Program-made: the position numbers and the translations under genes
Source: Burkholderia lata
GTDB lineage: Bacteria > Pseudomonadota > Gammaproteobacteria > Burkholderiales > Burkholderiaceae
Length of the DNA: 64,000 nucleotides
Assembly: GCF_902499335.1 (NCBI RefSeq)
Contig: NZ_CABVQK010000001.1
Span: forward strand, 1 to 64,000
Direction: 5' to 3'
The notes under the pieces: generated by a model
What the model was told of the DNA's origin: nothing
What the model saw: only the letters and a program-made list of their open reading frames with translations
The model's database searches: none
Shown here: positions 7,752-16,940 of the stretch, one piece after another
Layout of the letters: the number at the start of each line of letters is the position of its first letter
How positions within the stretch are numbered: position 1 is the first letter of the stretch

Positions 7752-10700
7752 TCACGGCAACCGCTCCGTCTCCGCCACCGGCTCGAGCAACGAATCGTCG
7801 TCTTCCGCACCGCGTTCAAAACGCCGCGCCAGCCGGTCGAAATACAGGTAGACGACGGGCGTCGTGAACAGCGTCAGCAGTTGCGACAGGATCAGCCCGC
7901 CGACGATCGCAATGCCCAGCGGCACGCGCAACTCGGCGCCCGCGCCATGCCCGATCGCGAGCGGCAGCGCGCCGAACAGCGCGGCAAGCGTCGTCATCAT
8001 GATCGGCCGGAAGCGCAGCACGCAGGCCTGGCGGATCGCCGCGGCCGGCGCGAGGCCCTGCTCGCGCTCGGCCACCAGCGCGAAGTCAATCATCATGATC
8101 GCGTTCTTCTTGACGATACCGATCAGCAGGATGATGCCGATCATGCCCATGATCGACAGATCCTGCCCGAAGAGCTGCAACGCAAGCAACGCCCCGACGC
8201 CCGCTGACGGCAGCGTCGAGATGATCGTCAGCGGATGGATCGGGTTCTCGTACAGCATCCCGAGCACGAGGTACACGACGACGAGCGCGGCGAGAATCAG
8301 GTACGGCTCACTCGCGAGCGAAGCCTGGAACGCCTGCGCCGTGCCCTGGAACGTGCCCGAGAGCGTATCGGGTTTGGACGCAGCCGCCTCCGCCGCGCGA
8401 ATGGCCGCGACCGCGTTGCCGAGCGATTGCCCCGGTGCGAGATTGAACGAGATCGTCACGGCCGGGAACAGCCCCTGGTGGTTGACCGAGATCGGCGACA
8501 CGTTGTTCTCGATGCTCACCAGCACGTTCATCGGCACGAGTTCGCTCGTCAGCGGAGAACGCACGTACAGGTGCGCGAGCGCGTCGGTCGTCAACTGGAA
8601 GGCCGGATCGACCTCCTCCACGACGTGATACTGGTTCAGCGACGTGAAGAGCGTCGCGATCTGGCGCTGGCCGAACGCGTCGTACAGCGTGTCGTCGATC
8701 GCCTGCGCGGTAATGCCGAAGCGCGACGCGGTGTTGCGGTCGATCACGATCGTCGCGCTCGTCGCCGACGCCTGCTGGTCGGACGTCACGTCGGTCAGTT
8801 GCGGCAGCGTGGCAAAACGCTTCGTCAGGCGCTGCGCCCACTGGTTCAGCTCCTGCACGTCCGCGTCCTGCAGCGTGTACTGGTATTGCGCGGCGCTGAT
8901 CCGTCCGCCGACCTGGATGTCCTGCCTGACCTGCATCGACAGCGTAATGCCCGTCACCTTCGCCAGCTTCGGCCGCAACCGCGCGAGCACCTGCGTCGCA
9001 CTCGCCGTGCGCACGCCGAACGGCTTCAGGTTGATCATCACGCGCCCCTGGCTCACGGTGGGATTCGGGCCGATCCAGTAATAGGTGTTGTCGACGGCCG
9101 GATCGGCCTCGACGATGCGGCCGAGCTGCTGCATCTTCTGCGCCATCGCCTGCGGCGAGATGTCGGGCGCGGCCTGCGCGACGCCCATGATCAGCCCCGA
9201 ATCCTCCTGCGGGAAGAAACCCTTCGGCATATGGACGAACAGCGCGGCCGTCAGCGCGACGGTTGCGACGGTCACCGCGAGCATCGTCTTGCGATGCGCG
9301 AGCGCCCAGTCGAGGCCGCGCTCGTAACGGCGTTCGACCGCGACGAACGCGACTTCAAGCCAGCGTTCGAGCGTGCGCAGCCGGCCGCCGTCCGAGCCCG
9401 GCGGGCGAATCAGCCAGCCGCACAGCATCGGCGTGACGGTCAGCGACACCAGCGCCGACATCACGATCGCGACGCTCACCGTCACCGCGAATTCGCGGAA
9501 CAAACGGCCGACGATGCCGCCCATCATCAGGATCGGGATGAACACCGCGATCAGCGAGATCGTCATCGACACGATCGTGAAACGCACCTCGCGCGCGCCA
9601 AGCAGCGCGGCACGCATCTTCGGCACGCCCTCCTCGATGTGGCGCATCACGTTCTCGATCACGACGATCGCATCGTCGACAACGAAGCCCACCGCGATCG
9701 TGAGCCCCATCAGCGACAGGTTGTCGAGGCTGTAGTCGAGCAGATACATCACGCCGAACGTCGCGACCAGCGACAGCGGGATGGTGAGGCTCGGAATCAC
9801 GGTGGCCCACACGTTGCGCAGGAACGAGAAGATCACCATCACGACGAGCGCGATCGTCAGCATCAGCGTGAACTGCACGTCGTGCACCGACGCGTCGATC
9901 GTCTGCGTGCGGTCGCCGACCACGTGCACGTGCGCGGCCGCGGGCAGCGACGCCTCGAGCTGCGGCAAGCGCGACGTGATGTTGCGGATCGTCTGGACCA
10001 CGTTGTAGCCCGGCTGCTTGTGCACGTCGATGATGATCGCGCGCTCGTGCTGCAGCCAGGCGGCCTGCTGCGTGTCCTCCGCCGCCTCGACCACGGTACC
10101 GAGATCGTCGAGCCGAACCGGTGCGCCGTTCTTGTAGGCCACGACCAGATTGCGGTAGCTCGCCGCCGACGTGAGCTGGTCGGTCGCATTGAGCACGATC
10201 GAGCGGTCCGGGCCGTTGAGGTTGCCCTTCGGCGCGTTGACGGTCTGCACGCCGACGATCGAGCGCACGTCCTCCAGCGTGAGCCCGCGGGCCGCGAGCT
10301 TGTCCGGGTCGATGCGAATCCGCACCGACGGCCGCTGCTGCCCGTGGAAATCGACGAGGCCGACGCCGGGCATCTGCGAGATCTGCTGTGCGAGAAAGTT
10401 CTCCGCATAGCTGTCGAGCTGCGTGAGCGTCAGCGACGGCGAGGTCAGCGCCAGCGACAGCATCGTGAAGTCCGCCGGGTTGACCTTCTCGTAGGTCGGC
10501 GGGTTCGGCAGGTTCTTCGGCAGCGTGCCGCCGGCCGCGTTGATCGCCGTCTGCACGTCCTGCGCCGCGCTGTTGATGTCGCGCGACAAATCGAACTGGA
10601 TCGCGATCGAGGTCGTGCCGAGCGAGCTCGACGACGTCATCTGCGTGATACCGGAGATGTTCGACAACTGCCGCTCGAGCGGCGTCGCGACCGAAGTCGC

Positions 10701-10877
10701 CATCGTGTCCGCGCTCGCGCCCGGCAGCTTCGCGACGACCTGGATGGTCGGGAAATCGACCTGCGGCAGCGGTGCGACGGGCAGCATGAAGTACGCGACG
10801 AGCCCGACGAGCAGCACCGCGAGCGCGAGGAACGACGTCGCGATGCGCCGGCGGATGAACAGTTCGAGCAGGCTCAT
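7752..10877 (-). CDS. RND efflux transporter, MdtB/MuxB-like HAE1 family
   Basis: 1041 residues, the usual length for an inner-membrane RND pump. The N-terminus MSLLELFIRRRIATSFLALA leads into TM1, and a large periplasmic loop follows (LPQVDFPTIQV, GASADTMATSVATPLE). TM4 contains GFVVDDAIVVIENV with the proton-relay Asp pair. A second internally repeated half ends in GIVKKNAIMMIDFAL and the last TMs. Overall wording is closest to the MdtB/MdtC/MuxB branch, but only one pump gene is present rather than a pair. It takes protons in and drugs or toxic compounds out. The ATG overlaps the adaptor stop by 4 nt, so the three genes are translationally coupled. Confidence 0.95.
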   Translation of the reverse strand: MSLLELFIRRRIATSFLALAVLLVGLVAYFMLPVAPLPQVDFPTIQVVAKLPGASADTMATSVATPLERQLSNISGITQMTSSSSLGTTSIAIQFDLSRDINSAAQDVQTAINAAGGTLPKNLPNPPTYEKVNPADFTMLSLALTSPSLTLTQLDSYAENFLAQQISQMPGVGLVDFHGQQRPSVRIRIDPDKLAARGLTLEDVRSIVGVQTVNAPKGNLNGPDRSIVLNATDQLTSAASYRNLVVAYKNGAPVRLDDLGTVVEAAEDTQQAAWLQHERAIIIDVHKQPGYNVVQTIRNITSRLPQLEASLPAAAHVHVVGDRTQTIDASVHDVQFTLMLTIALVVMVIFSFLRNVWATVIPSLTIPLSLVATFGVMYLLDYSLDNLSLMGLTIAVGFVVDDAIVVIENVMRHIEEGVPKMRAALLGAREVRFTIVSMTISLIAVFIPILMMGGIVGRLFREFAVTVSVAIVMSALVSLTVTPMLCGWLIRPPGSDGGRLRTLERWLEVAFVAVERRYERGLDWALAHRKTMLAVTVATVALTAALFVHMPKGFFPQEDSGLIMGVAQAAPDISPQAMAQKMQQLGRIVEADPAVDNTYYWIGPNPTVSQGRVMINLKPFGVRTASATQVLARLRPKLAKVTGITLSMQVRQDIQVGGRISAAQYQYTLQDADVQELNQWAQRLTKRFATLPQLTDVTSDQQASATSATIVIDRNTASRFGITAQAIDDTLYDAFGQRQIATLFTSLNQYHVVEEVDPAFQLTTDALAHLYVRSPLTSELVPMNVLVSIENNVSPISVNHQGLFPAVTISFNLAPGQSLGNAVAAIRAAEAAASKPDTLSGTFQGTAQAFQASLASEPYLILAALVVVYLVLGMLYENPIHPLTIISTLPSAGVGALLALQLFGQDLSIMGMIGIILLIGIVKKNAIMMIDFALVAEREQGLAPAAAIRQACVLRFRPIMMTTLAALFGALPLAIGHGAGAELRVPLGIAIVGGLILSQLLTLFTTPVVYLYFDRLARRFERGAEDDDSLLEPVAETERLP

Positions 10878-12082
10878 GACGATGCGTCCAGCGTGGCAGC
10901 CGGCGCGGGTGCCGCGGCTTCATCGCGTGCGTCGACGCGCTTCGCCGCAACCGGCGTCCCCGGATTGAGGCGGCTCTGTCCTTCGAACACGACGAGATCG
11001 CCGGCAGCAACGCCGCTCACGATCTCCATCATCCCGTCGACCGCGGCACCCGTGCGCACCGCGCGCAGTTGCGCCTTGCCCGACGCATCGATCGCAAAGA
11101 GCTGCGGGCCCGCCTGCGTGTTGACGATCGCGCGGCTCGGCACCGCGAGCCGCTGGCGGTCGGTGCGCAGCAGCACCTGCGCATTGACGAGCTCGCCCGG
11201 CCACAGCTTGCGATCGGTGTTGGCAAACGCGCCCTTCAGCTTGATCTGGCCGGTGGTGCGGTCGACCTGGCTGTCGATGAAGCTCAACGTGCCTTGCGCG
11301 AGCGGCGCGCCGCCCGCGCGTGCCGTGACGGTCACGGGCAACGGCGCGCTCTGCTGGCCGGCCAGCACGTCGGGCAGCACGTCCTGCGGCACCGAGAACT
11401 GCACGTCGATCGGCTCCATCTGCGTAACGGTCGCGATGCCCGTCGCGTCGCCCGGATGCACGATCGCGCCGAGATCGGCCTCACGCGCGCCGACGCGCCC
11501 GGCGAACGGCGCCGTCAGCGTCGTAAAGCCCAGTTGCAGGCGATCGTTCTGCACGATCGCCGCATCGGCCGCGACCGTCGCCGCAAGCGCCTTGACCTGC
11601 GCGCGCGCCGTATCGACGCTCTGCGTCGTCGCCGCGCCGATGCCGACGAGCTTCGAATAGCGGTCGAAATCGAGCTTTGCGTTCTCGAGACTTGCCTGAT
11701 CCTTGCCTTGAGTCGCCTCCGCCTGGTGCAACTGGGCAGTGAGCGGCCCCTGGTCGAGCTGCGCGAGCACCTGCCCGGCCTTGACGTCCTGTCCTTCCGC
11801 GAACAGCACATGCTGCAACTGGCCATCGACTCGGACCTTCACGTCGACGGCGTTGCGCGCCTGCACGGTGCCGACCGCGACGGCACGGATCGGGAAATCG
11901 GCCAGCACCGGATGGCCGGCGACGACGGGCACGGCCGGCACGGCGGCATGTGCCGCTTGTCTCGGCCACTGCCACCAGACGATGAGTGCGACTGCGGCGA
12001 CAGCGCCGACGGCGAACCCGGGCGAAAGGCGGCGGCCGCGCCGCGGCGGTTGTTGCGGAGGAAGATCGGCAGCGTGATTCAT
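10874..12082 (-). CDS. RND periplasmic adaptor (membrane fusion protein)
   Basis: 402 residues. One N-terminal membrane anchor (FAVGAVAAVALIVWW) is followed by a split lipoyl/biotinyl-like domain (VKVRVDGQLQHVLFAEGQDVK and LTAPFAGRVGAREADLGAIV), a helical hairpin between them, then beta-barrel and membrane-proximal parts. This is the MdtA/AcrA-type adaptor that links the pump to the outer-membrane channel. The tail is Ala/Pro-rich. It overlaps both flanking operon genes by 4 nt (ATGA). Confidence 0.93.
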   Translation of the reverse strand: MNHAADLPPQQPPRRGRRLSPGFAVGAVAAVALIVWWQWPRQAAHAAVPAVPVVAGHPVLADFPIRAVAVGTVQARNAVDVKVRVDGQLQHVLFAEGQDVKAGQVLAQLDQGPLTAQLHQAEATQGKDQASLENAKLDFDRYSKLVGIGAATTQSVDTARAQVKALAATVAADAAIVQNDRLQLGFTTLTAPFAGRVGAREADLGAIVHPGDATGIATVTQMEPIDVQFSVPQDVLPDVLAGQQSAPLPVTVTARAGGAPLAQGTLSFIDSQVDRTTGQIKLKGAFANTDRKLWPGELVNAQVLLRTDRQRLAVPSRAIVNTQAGPQLFAIDASGKAQLRAVRTGAAVDGMMEIVSGVAAGDLVVFEGQSRLNPGTPVAAKRVDARDEAAAPAPAATLDASS

Positions 12083-13602
12083 GGCACGAGGGAATGGGAT
12101 GAAGTGTCGAGCAACGCGGCGGGAGCAATCGCGCTGGCCACGGCCGGCGCGCGTTCCGTCACGCCGAAGCCGCCGCCGAACGCACGGAACAATCCGACGG
12201 AGGCCTGCAGCCGCGCCAGGCGCGTCTGCACGAGCGCGTCGTCGGACTGGTAGCGCGTACGCTGCGTATCGAGCACGGTGAGGAAATCGACGGTGCCGCT
12301 GCGGTACTGCGCCTCGGCGAGCTGCGCGGCCTTGCCCGCTGCATCGGCGGCCTCCTGGTCGGCCGTCTCGACTTGCTGCTGCTGCGACGCGGCGCTCAGC
12401 ATGTCCTCGACGTCCTGCAGCGCGGTGACGATCGTCTGCCGGTAGTCGGCGACGCTCTTCGCGGACGCCGCCTCGGTCGCGTGCAGTTGCCCACGCAGCG
12501 CACCACCGTCGAAGATCGGCGCGGTCAGCGCGGCGGCCACGCTCGCGAACGGGCTCGACAGGAAATGCGACAGCGCGCTGCTGCTCAGCCCGCCGTCAGC
12601 CGTCAGCACGAGGTTCGGAAAGAACGCGGCGCGCGCCGCCCCGACGTCGTAGTTGGCCGCCTGCAAGCGCGCTTCGGACGCGCGAATGTCCGGGCGCGTG
12701 TCGAGCAGACTGGCCGGCAGGTTCGGGCGCGGTTGCGGCACCGCGATACCCGCGAGCGGCACCGCCGTGACGTCGAAGCCCTCGGGCACTGCGCCAACGA
12801 GGGTCGCGAGCAGATGGAGGTTCTGCCCGAGCTGCTGGCGCAGCGCCGGGATCGTCGCGTCGAAGCTCGCGAGCACGTTGCGCTGCTGCTGCACCTGCAG
12901 CTCGGTCGCGACGCCCGCCGCCTGCTGGGCCTGCAGCAACGCGAGGATACGCGCGGCATTCGCCGAGATCGACTGCGCGAGCGCCACGCGCTGCCGCAGG
13001 CTCTGCACCTGGAAATAGGTATCGACGATCGATGCGGTCAGGGTCAGCGCGACCGTGTCGCGGTCGAAGCCCGCGGCTTGCGCGAGCATGCCCGCCGCGT
13101 TCGCGTTGGCCGCGTTGCGGCCCCAGAAATCGATCTCATAGCTCGCCTCGGCGAACAGGCTCTGGCTGCGGCTCGAACTTCCCGAGCCCGACGAACCGCT
13201 GCTGCCGCTGCGGTGATGACTACGGTCGAACGTACCGTTCAGCGATAGCGACGGATAGAGCGGCGCGCCGGCCTTTTCCGCGTTGGCGCGTGCCTCGTCG
13301 ACACTGGCAAGCGCCGACGCGAGCGAATAGTTGTGCTGCAGGCCGCGCTCGACAAGCGCATCGAGCGCGGTGTCGCCATACGCGCGCCACCAGCCGCTCG
13401 CCACCGGCACGGTGCCGGCGAGCGACGCCTGCGCGGCGTCGTTCCACGCGGCGGGCGCGGGTGGCGCCGGCCGCTGGTAGGCTGGCACGAACGAACAGCC
13501 TGCCAGCGCAAGCGAAGCCGCCAGCAACGTGGCGGCGGCCCGGCAACGAACCGACATGCGGGTTGCGGCGCGCCGAGGCGGCGAACCGTTCGACCGAAGC
13601 AT
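12079..13602 (-). CDS. Outer-membrane efflux lipoprotein, NodT/OprM family
   Basis: 507 residues from ATG 13602, chosen because GCGAGGGAG lies about 8 nt upstream; the frame is open six codons further. A lipoprotein signal ends at LALAGC, giving an acylated N-terminal Cys. Two repeats of the TolC-type outer-membrane efflux domain follow (QSLFAEASYEIDFWGRN and AAFFPNLVLTADGGLSSS). A Ser/Gly run (about residues 120-130) sits in the first repeat. It forms the trimeric exit duct for the RND pump and is the first gene of the operon. The two-component regulators just upstream are candidate controllers. Confidence 0.93.
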   Translation of the reverse strand: MLRSNGSPPRRAATRMSVRCRAAATLLAASLALAGCSFVPAYQRPAPPAPAAWNDAAQASLAGTVPVASGWWRAYGDTALDALVERGLQHNYSLASALASVDEARANAEKAGAPLYPSLSLNGTFDRSHHRSGSSGSSGSGSSSRSQSLFAEASYEIDFWGRNAANANAAGMLAQAAGFDRDTVALTLTASIVDTYFQVQSLRQRVALAQSISANAARILALLQAQQAAGVATELQVQQQRNVLASFDATIPALRQQLGQNLHLLATLVGAVPEGFDVTAVPLAGIAVPQPRPNLPASLLDTRPDIRASEARLQAANYDVGAARAAFFPNLVLTADGGLSSSALSHFLSSPFASVAAALTAPIFDGGALRGQLHATEAASAKSVADYRQTIVTALQDVEDMLSAASQQQQVETADQEAADAAGKAAQLAEAQYRSGTVDFLTVLDTQRTRYQSDDALVQTRLARLQASVGLFRAFGGGFGVTERAPAVASAIAPAALLDTSSHSLVP

Positions 13603-13715
13603 GGAGCGACTCCCTCGCAACTATGATGCGACGAGGATAGCGACGCGTTCCTGTCCGGCCTTTCGCTCGAAGATGAACTAAATTTCATGCGCGGCGGCGT
13701 GCGCCGCGTGCCGGC

Positions 13716-14393
13716 TCAGTCGCCCGCGCGCACCATGTAGCCGGCGCCGACGACGGTATGAATCAGCGGCTGCGCGAAATCGCGGTCGACCTTGCCGCGC
13801 AGCCGGTGCATGTGCATGTCGATCACGTTGCCGCGCGGCTCGAACTGGTAGTCCCAGGCCGCCTCGAGCAGCATGCTGCGCGTGACGACCTGCCCCGCAT
13901 GGCGCATCAGGCACTCGAGCAGCAGGTATTCGCGATGCTGCAGTTGCAGGTCGCGACCGCCTCGGCTCGCGCGGCGCGTGCGGCGGTCGAGCGACAGGTC
14001 GGCCACACGCAATTCGTCTTGCAGCCGCGAGCGGTCGGCTCGGCGTGCCAGCGCCTCGACGCGCGCCAGCAACTCCGCGAACGCGTACGGCTTGGCGAGA
14101 TAGTCGTCGCAGCCGGCGCGGATCCCGGCGACGCGGTCGCCCAGGCCCGCGATCGCGGACAGCATCAGCACCGGCGTCGCGCGATCGTGCTCGCGCAGGC
14201 GCCGTACCAGCTCGATGCCGTCGAGCCCCGGCAGCTTCCGATCGGTGACGATCACGTCGTAGATGCCCTCACGCGCAAGCGCGAGGCCGAGCGCGCCGTC
14301 GCCCGCCGTATCCACGACGTGGCCACTCTCGGTCAGGCCGCGCGCGATGAACTGCGCGCCGCGCGCGTCGTCTTCGACGATCAGGATCCGCAT
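13716..14393 (-). CDS. OmpR-family response regulator without its own kinase
   Basis: 225 residues. The receiver has VEDD, phospho-acceptor D51 (VTDRKLPG, with Lys in place of the common Met) and LAKPY. The OmpR/PhoB winged helix follows (REYLLLECLMRHAGQVVTRS, NVIDMHMHRLRGKVD). It lies about 110 bp upstream of the RND operon in the same direction and is divergent from a second OmpR regulator/kinase pair. No kinase gene is attached to it. It probably activates the efflux operon, and the neighbouring kinase may phosphorylate both regulators. Confidence 0.92.
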   Translation of the reverse strand: MRILIVEDDARGAQFIARGLTESGHVVDTAGDGALGLALAREGIYDVIVTDRKLPGLDGIELVRRLREHDRATPVLMLSAIAGLGDRVAGIRAGCDDYLAKPYAFAELLARVEALARRADRSRLQDELRVADLSLDRRTRRASRGGRDLQLQHREYLLLECLMRHAGQVVTRSMLLEAAWDYQFEPRGNVIDMHMHRLRGKVDRDFAQPLIHTVVGAGYMVRAGD

Positions 14394-14529
14394 GCTGGAA
14401 CGATTTAGGTTAAATTTATTTCATGTTGGCGCGAACCGGATGTTGGACAAGCCGGCGCATACTGCCAGCGCCTAGTTTACGCTTCGCGCGCGACCGGCGA
14501 GCCGATGCACCTTCCCTGGCGGATCCCTG

Positions 14530-15216
14530 ATGCCCACACTCCTGGTCGTCGAAGACGATCATCAGACCCTCGACGAAATCGTCTCCGCGCTCACCGACTA
14601 CGGCTGGACGGTCGAATCCGCGCGAACGGGCCGCGACGGCCTCATGCTCGCGGTCGCGAAACAGTACGACGCGATCGTGCTGGACCGGATGCTCCCCGGC
14701 GGCCTCGAGGGGCTCGGCATGCTCGCGGCGATCCGCAGCGCCGGCGTGACCACGCCCGTGCTGATCCTGAGCGCGCTGTCCGCGGTCGACGAGCGCGTGC
14801 GCGGCCTGCGCGCGGGCGGCGACGACTACCTGACGAAGCCGTTCGACTTCATCGAGCTCACGGCCCGCCTCGACGCGCTGATGCGCCGGCGCGACGCGCC
14901 CGCGAGCGCCGAGCACGCCTATCAGGTCGGGCCGCTGTCGCTCAACCTGCTGACGCGCGAAGTCACCTGCGCCGGGCGGCCGGTCGCGCTGCTGCCGCGC
15001 GAATACCTGCTGCTCGAATTCCTGATGCGGCATGCCGACCAGACCGTGAGCCGCACGATGCTGTTCGAGGCCGTCTGGGGCTATCGGCTCGACGAGCGCA
15101 CCAACGTGATCGACGTGCATGTCAGCCGCCTGCGCAAGAAGCTCGATCCGACCGGCGCGCTGTCGCTGATCCGGACGGTACGCGGCTCGGGATATACGCT
15201 CCGTGCAACTGACTGA
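14530..15216 (+). CDS. OmpR-family response regulator
   Basis: 228 residues. Receiver features are VVEDD, phospho-acceptor D52 (VLDRMLPGG) and LTKPF. The winged-helix output has REYLLLEFLMRHADQTVSRT and NVIDVHVSRLRKKLD. It overlaps the kinase gene by 14 nt, so the pair is co-translated. It is close in sequence to the divergent regulator on the other side of the 136-bp shared promoter region, suggesting duplication. Confidence 0.93.
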   Translation: MPTLLVVEDDHQTLDEIVSALTDYGWTVESARTGRDGLMLAVAKQYDAIVLDRMLPGGLEGLGMLAAIRSAGVTTPVLILSALSAVDERVRGLRAGGDDYLTKPFDFIELTARLDALMRRRDAPASAEHAYQVGPLSLNLLTREVTCAGRPVALLPREYLLLEFLMRHADQTVSRTMLFEAVWGYRLDERTNVIDVHVSRLRKKLDPTGALSLIRTVRGSGYTLRATD

Positions 15217-16603
15217 CCTCCATCGCACCACCAGCTTCCGGCTCGCGACGCTGTTCCTCGCGATGTTCGGCATCGTGTCGCTCGTGCTGTTCGCATATCT
15301 GTACGTCGAGATCACCGGCTTCGAGACGGAACGCATCGACGACTGGCTGGTGCGCGAACACGCTGCCACCGTGCGCGACGCCAACGCCGACCTCGCCGCG
15401 CGCTTCACGCACCAGAGCCAGTTCGATCCGCGCCAGCAGCGGCCGTTCGGCCTGTTCGACGCGCAGGGCAGGCACGTCGCGGGCGGCTATATGGGCGACC
15501 GCCCGCCGATCCCGGTTTTCGACAAGCCTTTTTCGATGCGACTGACCGTGAGCGGGGAGCGCCGCGTTCCGGGCCGCTGCATCGCCGCGCAGTTGCCGGA
15601 CGGCCGCACCGCGCTCCAATGCCAGAACACGCGCGAGCTCGATCACTTCGACGAGGAACTGCTGCACGTACTCGCGACGGCCGGGCTGCTGATGCTGCTG
15701 ACGGGGCTCGTCGGCGCCGCGTTCGTCGGCGTCGGCGCGGTGCGGCGGCTCGACGCCGTCACGCGCTCGATCGAGGAGATCGTGTCCGGCAACCTGAGCC
15801 TGCGGCTGCCGGTCCATACGAAACACGACGACATGGGGCGGCTCGTGCATGTCGTCAACGGCATGCTGGACGAGATCGAGCGGCTGATGCACGAGGTCAA
15901 GGGCGTGTGCGACGCAATCGCGCACGACCTGCGTACGCCGCTCACGCGCCTGCTCGCGGGGCTCGAACGCGCGCAGCGCCGCGCGCGCAGCGAGGCCGAT
16001 TATCGCGCCGCAATCGACGACACGATCGCCGAGGCCGGCAGCATCCTGCACACGTTCAATGCCCTGTTGCGCATCTCCGAGATCGAATCGCACGCGCGCC
16101 AGCAGAATTTTTCCATCGTGGATCTCGCCACCGTCACCGATGACGTCGTCGAGTACTACGAACCAACCGCCGAGAACAAGCACATTACGCTCGACTATCG
16201 GCGCGTGCCGGATGTTTCGTTCGAATTGCGGGGCGACCGCAACCTGCTGTTCGAGGCATTGGCCAATCTCGTCGACAACGCGATCAAGTTCGCGCCGGAC
16301 GGCGGCCACGTGTCGATCCAGCCGTTTCGCGATTCGGCGGGGGTTGGTATCACGATCGCAGACAACGGCCCGGGCATCGCGCCGGACGAGCGGCAGGCGG
16401 TGCTGCGGCGCTTTTATCGTGCGGAGACGAGCCGCCATACGGCCGGCAGCGGCCTCGGGCTCAGTCTCGCTGCCGCGATCGCGACGATGCACGGGATGAC
16501 GCTGCGCTTCAACGACGTCGACGTCGGCTGCAGCGTCACGTTGCATGCGCCACGCGCGCGCGCGGAACGCGGTCGCGCGCCGGACAGCACGGCACCGGCG
16601 TAG
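15203..16603 (+). CDS. Two-component sensor histidine kinase
   Basis: 466 residues from GTG 15203, inside the end of the regulator gene. TM1 (LATLFLAMFGIVSLVLFAYL) is followed by a periplasmic loop of about 120 residues with two Cys, then TM2 (VLATAGLLMLLTGLVGAAFV) and a HAMP domain. HisKA has IAHDLRTPLTRLLAG with the phospho-His. HATPase has LVDNAIKFAPDGG, DNGPGIA and GSGLGLSL. It senses an envelope signal and phosphorylates the regulator encoded with it; next to an RND pump, membrane-active or toxic compounds are plausible cues. Confidence 0.93.
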   Translation: MQLTDLHRTTSFRLATLFLAMFGIVSLVLFAYLYVEITGFETERIDDWLVREHAATVRDANADLAARFTHQSQFDPRQQRPFGLFDAQGRHVAGGYMGDRPPIPVFDKPFSMRLTVSGERRVPGRCIAAQLPDGRTALQCQNTRELDHFDEELLHVLATAGLLMLLTGLVGAAFVGVGAVRRLDAVTRSIEEIVSGNLSLRLPVHTKHDDMGRLVHVVNGMLDEIERLMHEVKGVCDAIAHDLRTPLTRLLAGLERAQRRARSEADYRAAIDDTIAEAGSILHTFNALLRISEIESHARQQNFSIVDLATVTDDVVEYYEPTAENKHITLDYRRVPDVSFELRGDRNLLFEALANLVDNAIKFAPDGGHVSIQPFRDSAGVGITIADNGPGIAPDERQAVLRRFYRAETSRHTAGSGLGLSLAAAIATMHGMTLRFNDVDVGCSVTLHAPRARAERGRAPDSTAPA

Positions 16604-16813
16604 CCGGACGTGCCGACGTCCTGGCCTTCCTGCATCTTTCGACGCTCAGGCGTCAGGCAGGATGTGACGCGCCGGGTTGCAGACGGGCGTCGACGACCGC
16701 CCGCGCAGGCGCCACGACATGCGGTCGCACACGAAGCGCCGCTTCGACGAACGGGTTAGTGCAGGTTTATCTGGCTGTGATGCCGTGGACGGGGTTGCCG
16801 CGTTCACGGCGAC

Positions 16814-16909
16814 TGGCGGAAGGCAGCCAGAGTCGAACTGACCCGGGAGTGTCTGACACCCCCAACCGAGTTTGAAGCCCGGCCGTACCACCGGATACGA
16901 ATGCCTTCC
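16814..16909 (-). tRNA. selC: tRNA-Sec (anticodon UCA)
   Basis: Reading 16909 to 16814 gives 96 nt including an encoded CCA. It folds with an 8-bp acceptor stem (GGAAGGCA with TGCCTTCC), a 6-bp D stem around loop CGGT, anticodon loop CTTCAAA (UCA), a long variable arm of 7 bp, and a 5-bp T stem around TTCGACT. The long acceptor and D stem are the hallmarks of bacterial selenocysteine tRNA. It begins 31 nt after selB and ends the selenoprotein block. SelA converts Ser on it to Sec, and SelB delivers it to the UGA in fdnG. Confidence 0.97.
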
Positions 16910-16940
16910 GTGGGAAAAGAACAAAAAGAACAACGAGCGC

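Noticed and set aside
8235..11660. 1141-residue plus-strand open frame opposite the RND and adaptor genes
   Set aside because: It is antisense to well-recognised transport genes, Arg/His-rich and repetitive as expected from GC-biased shadow frames, and shows no domain.
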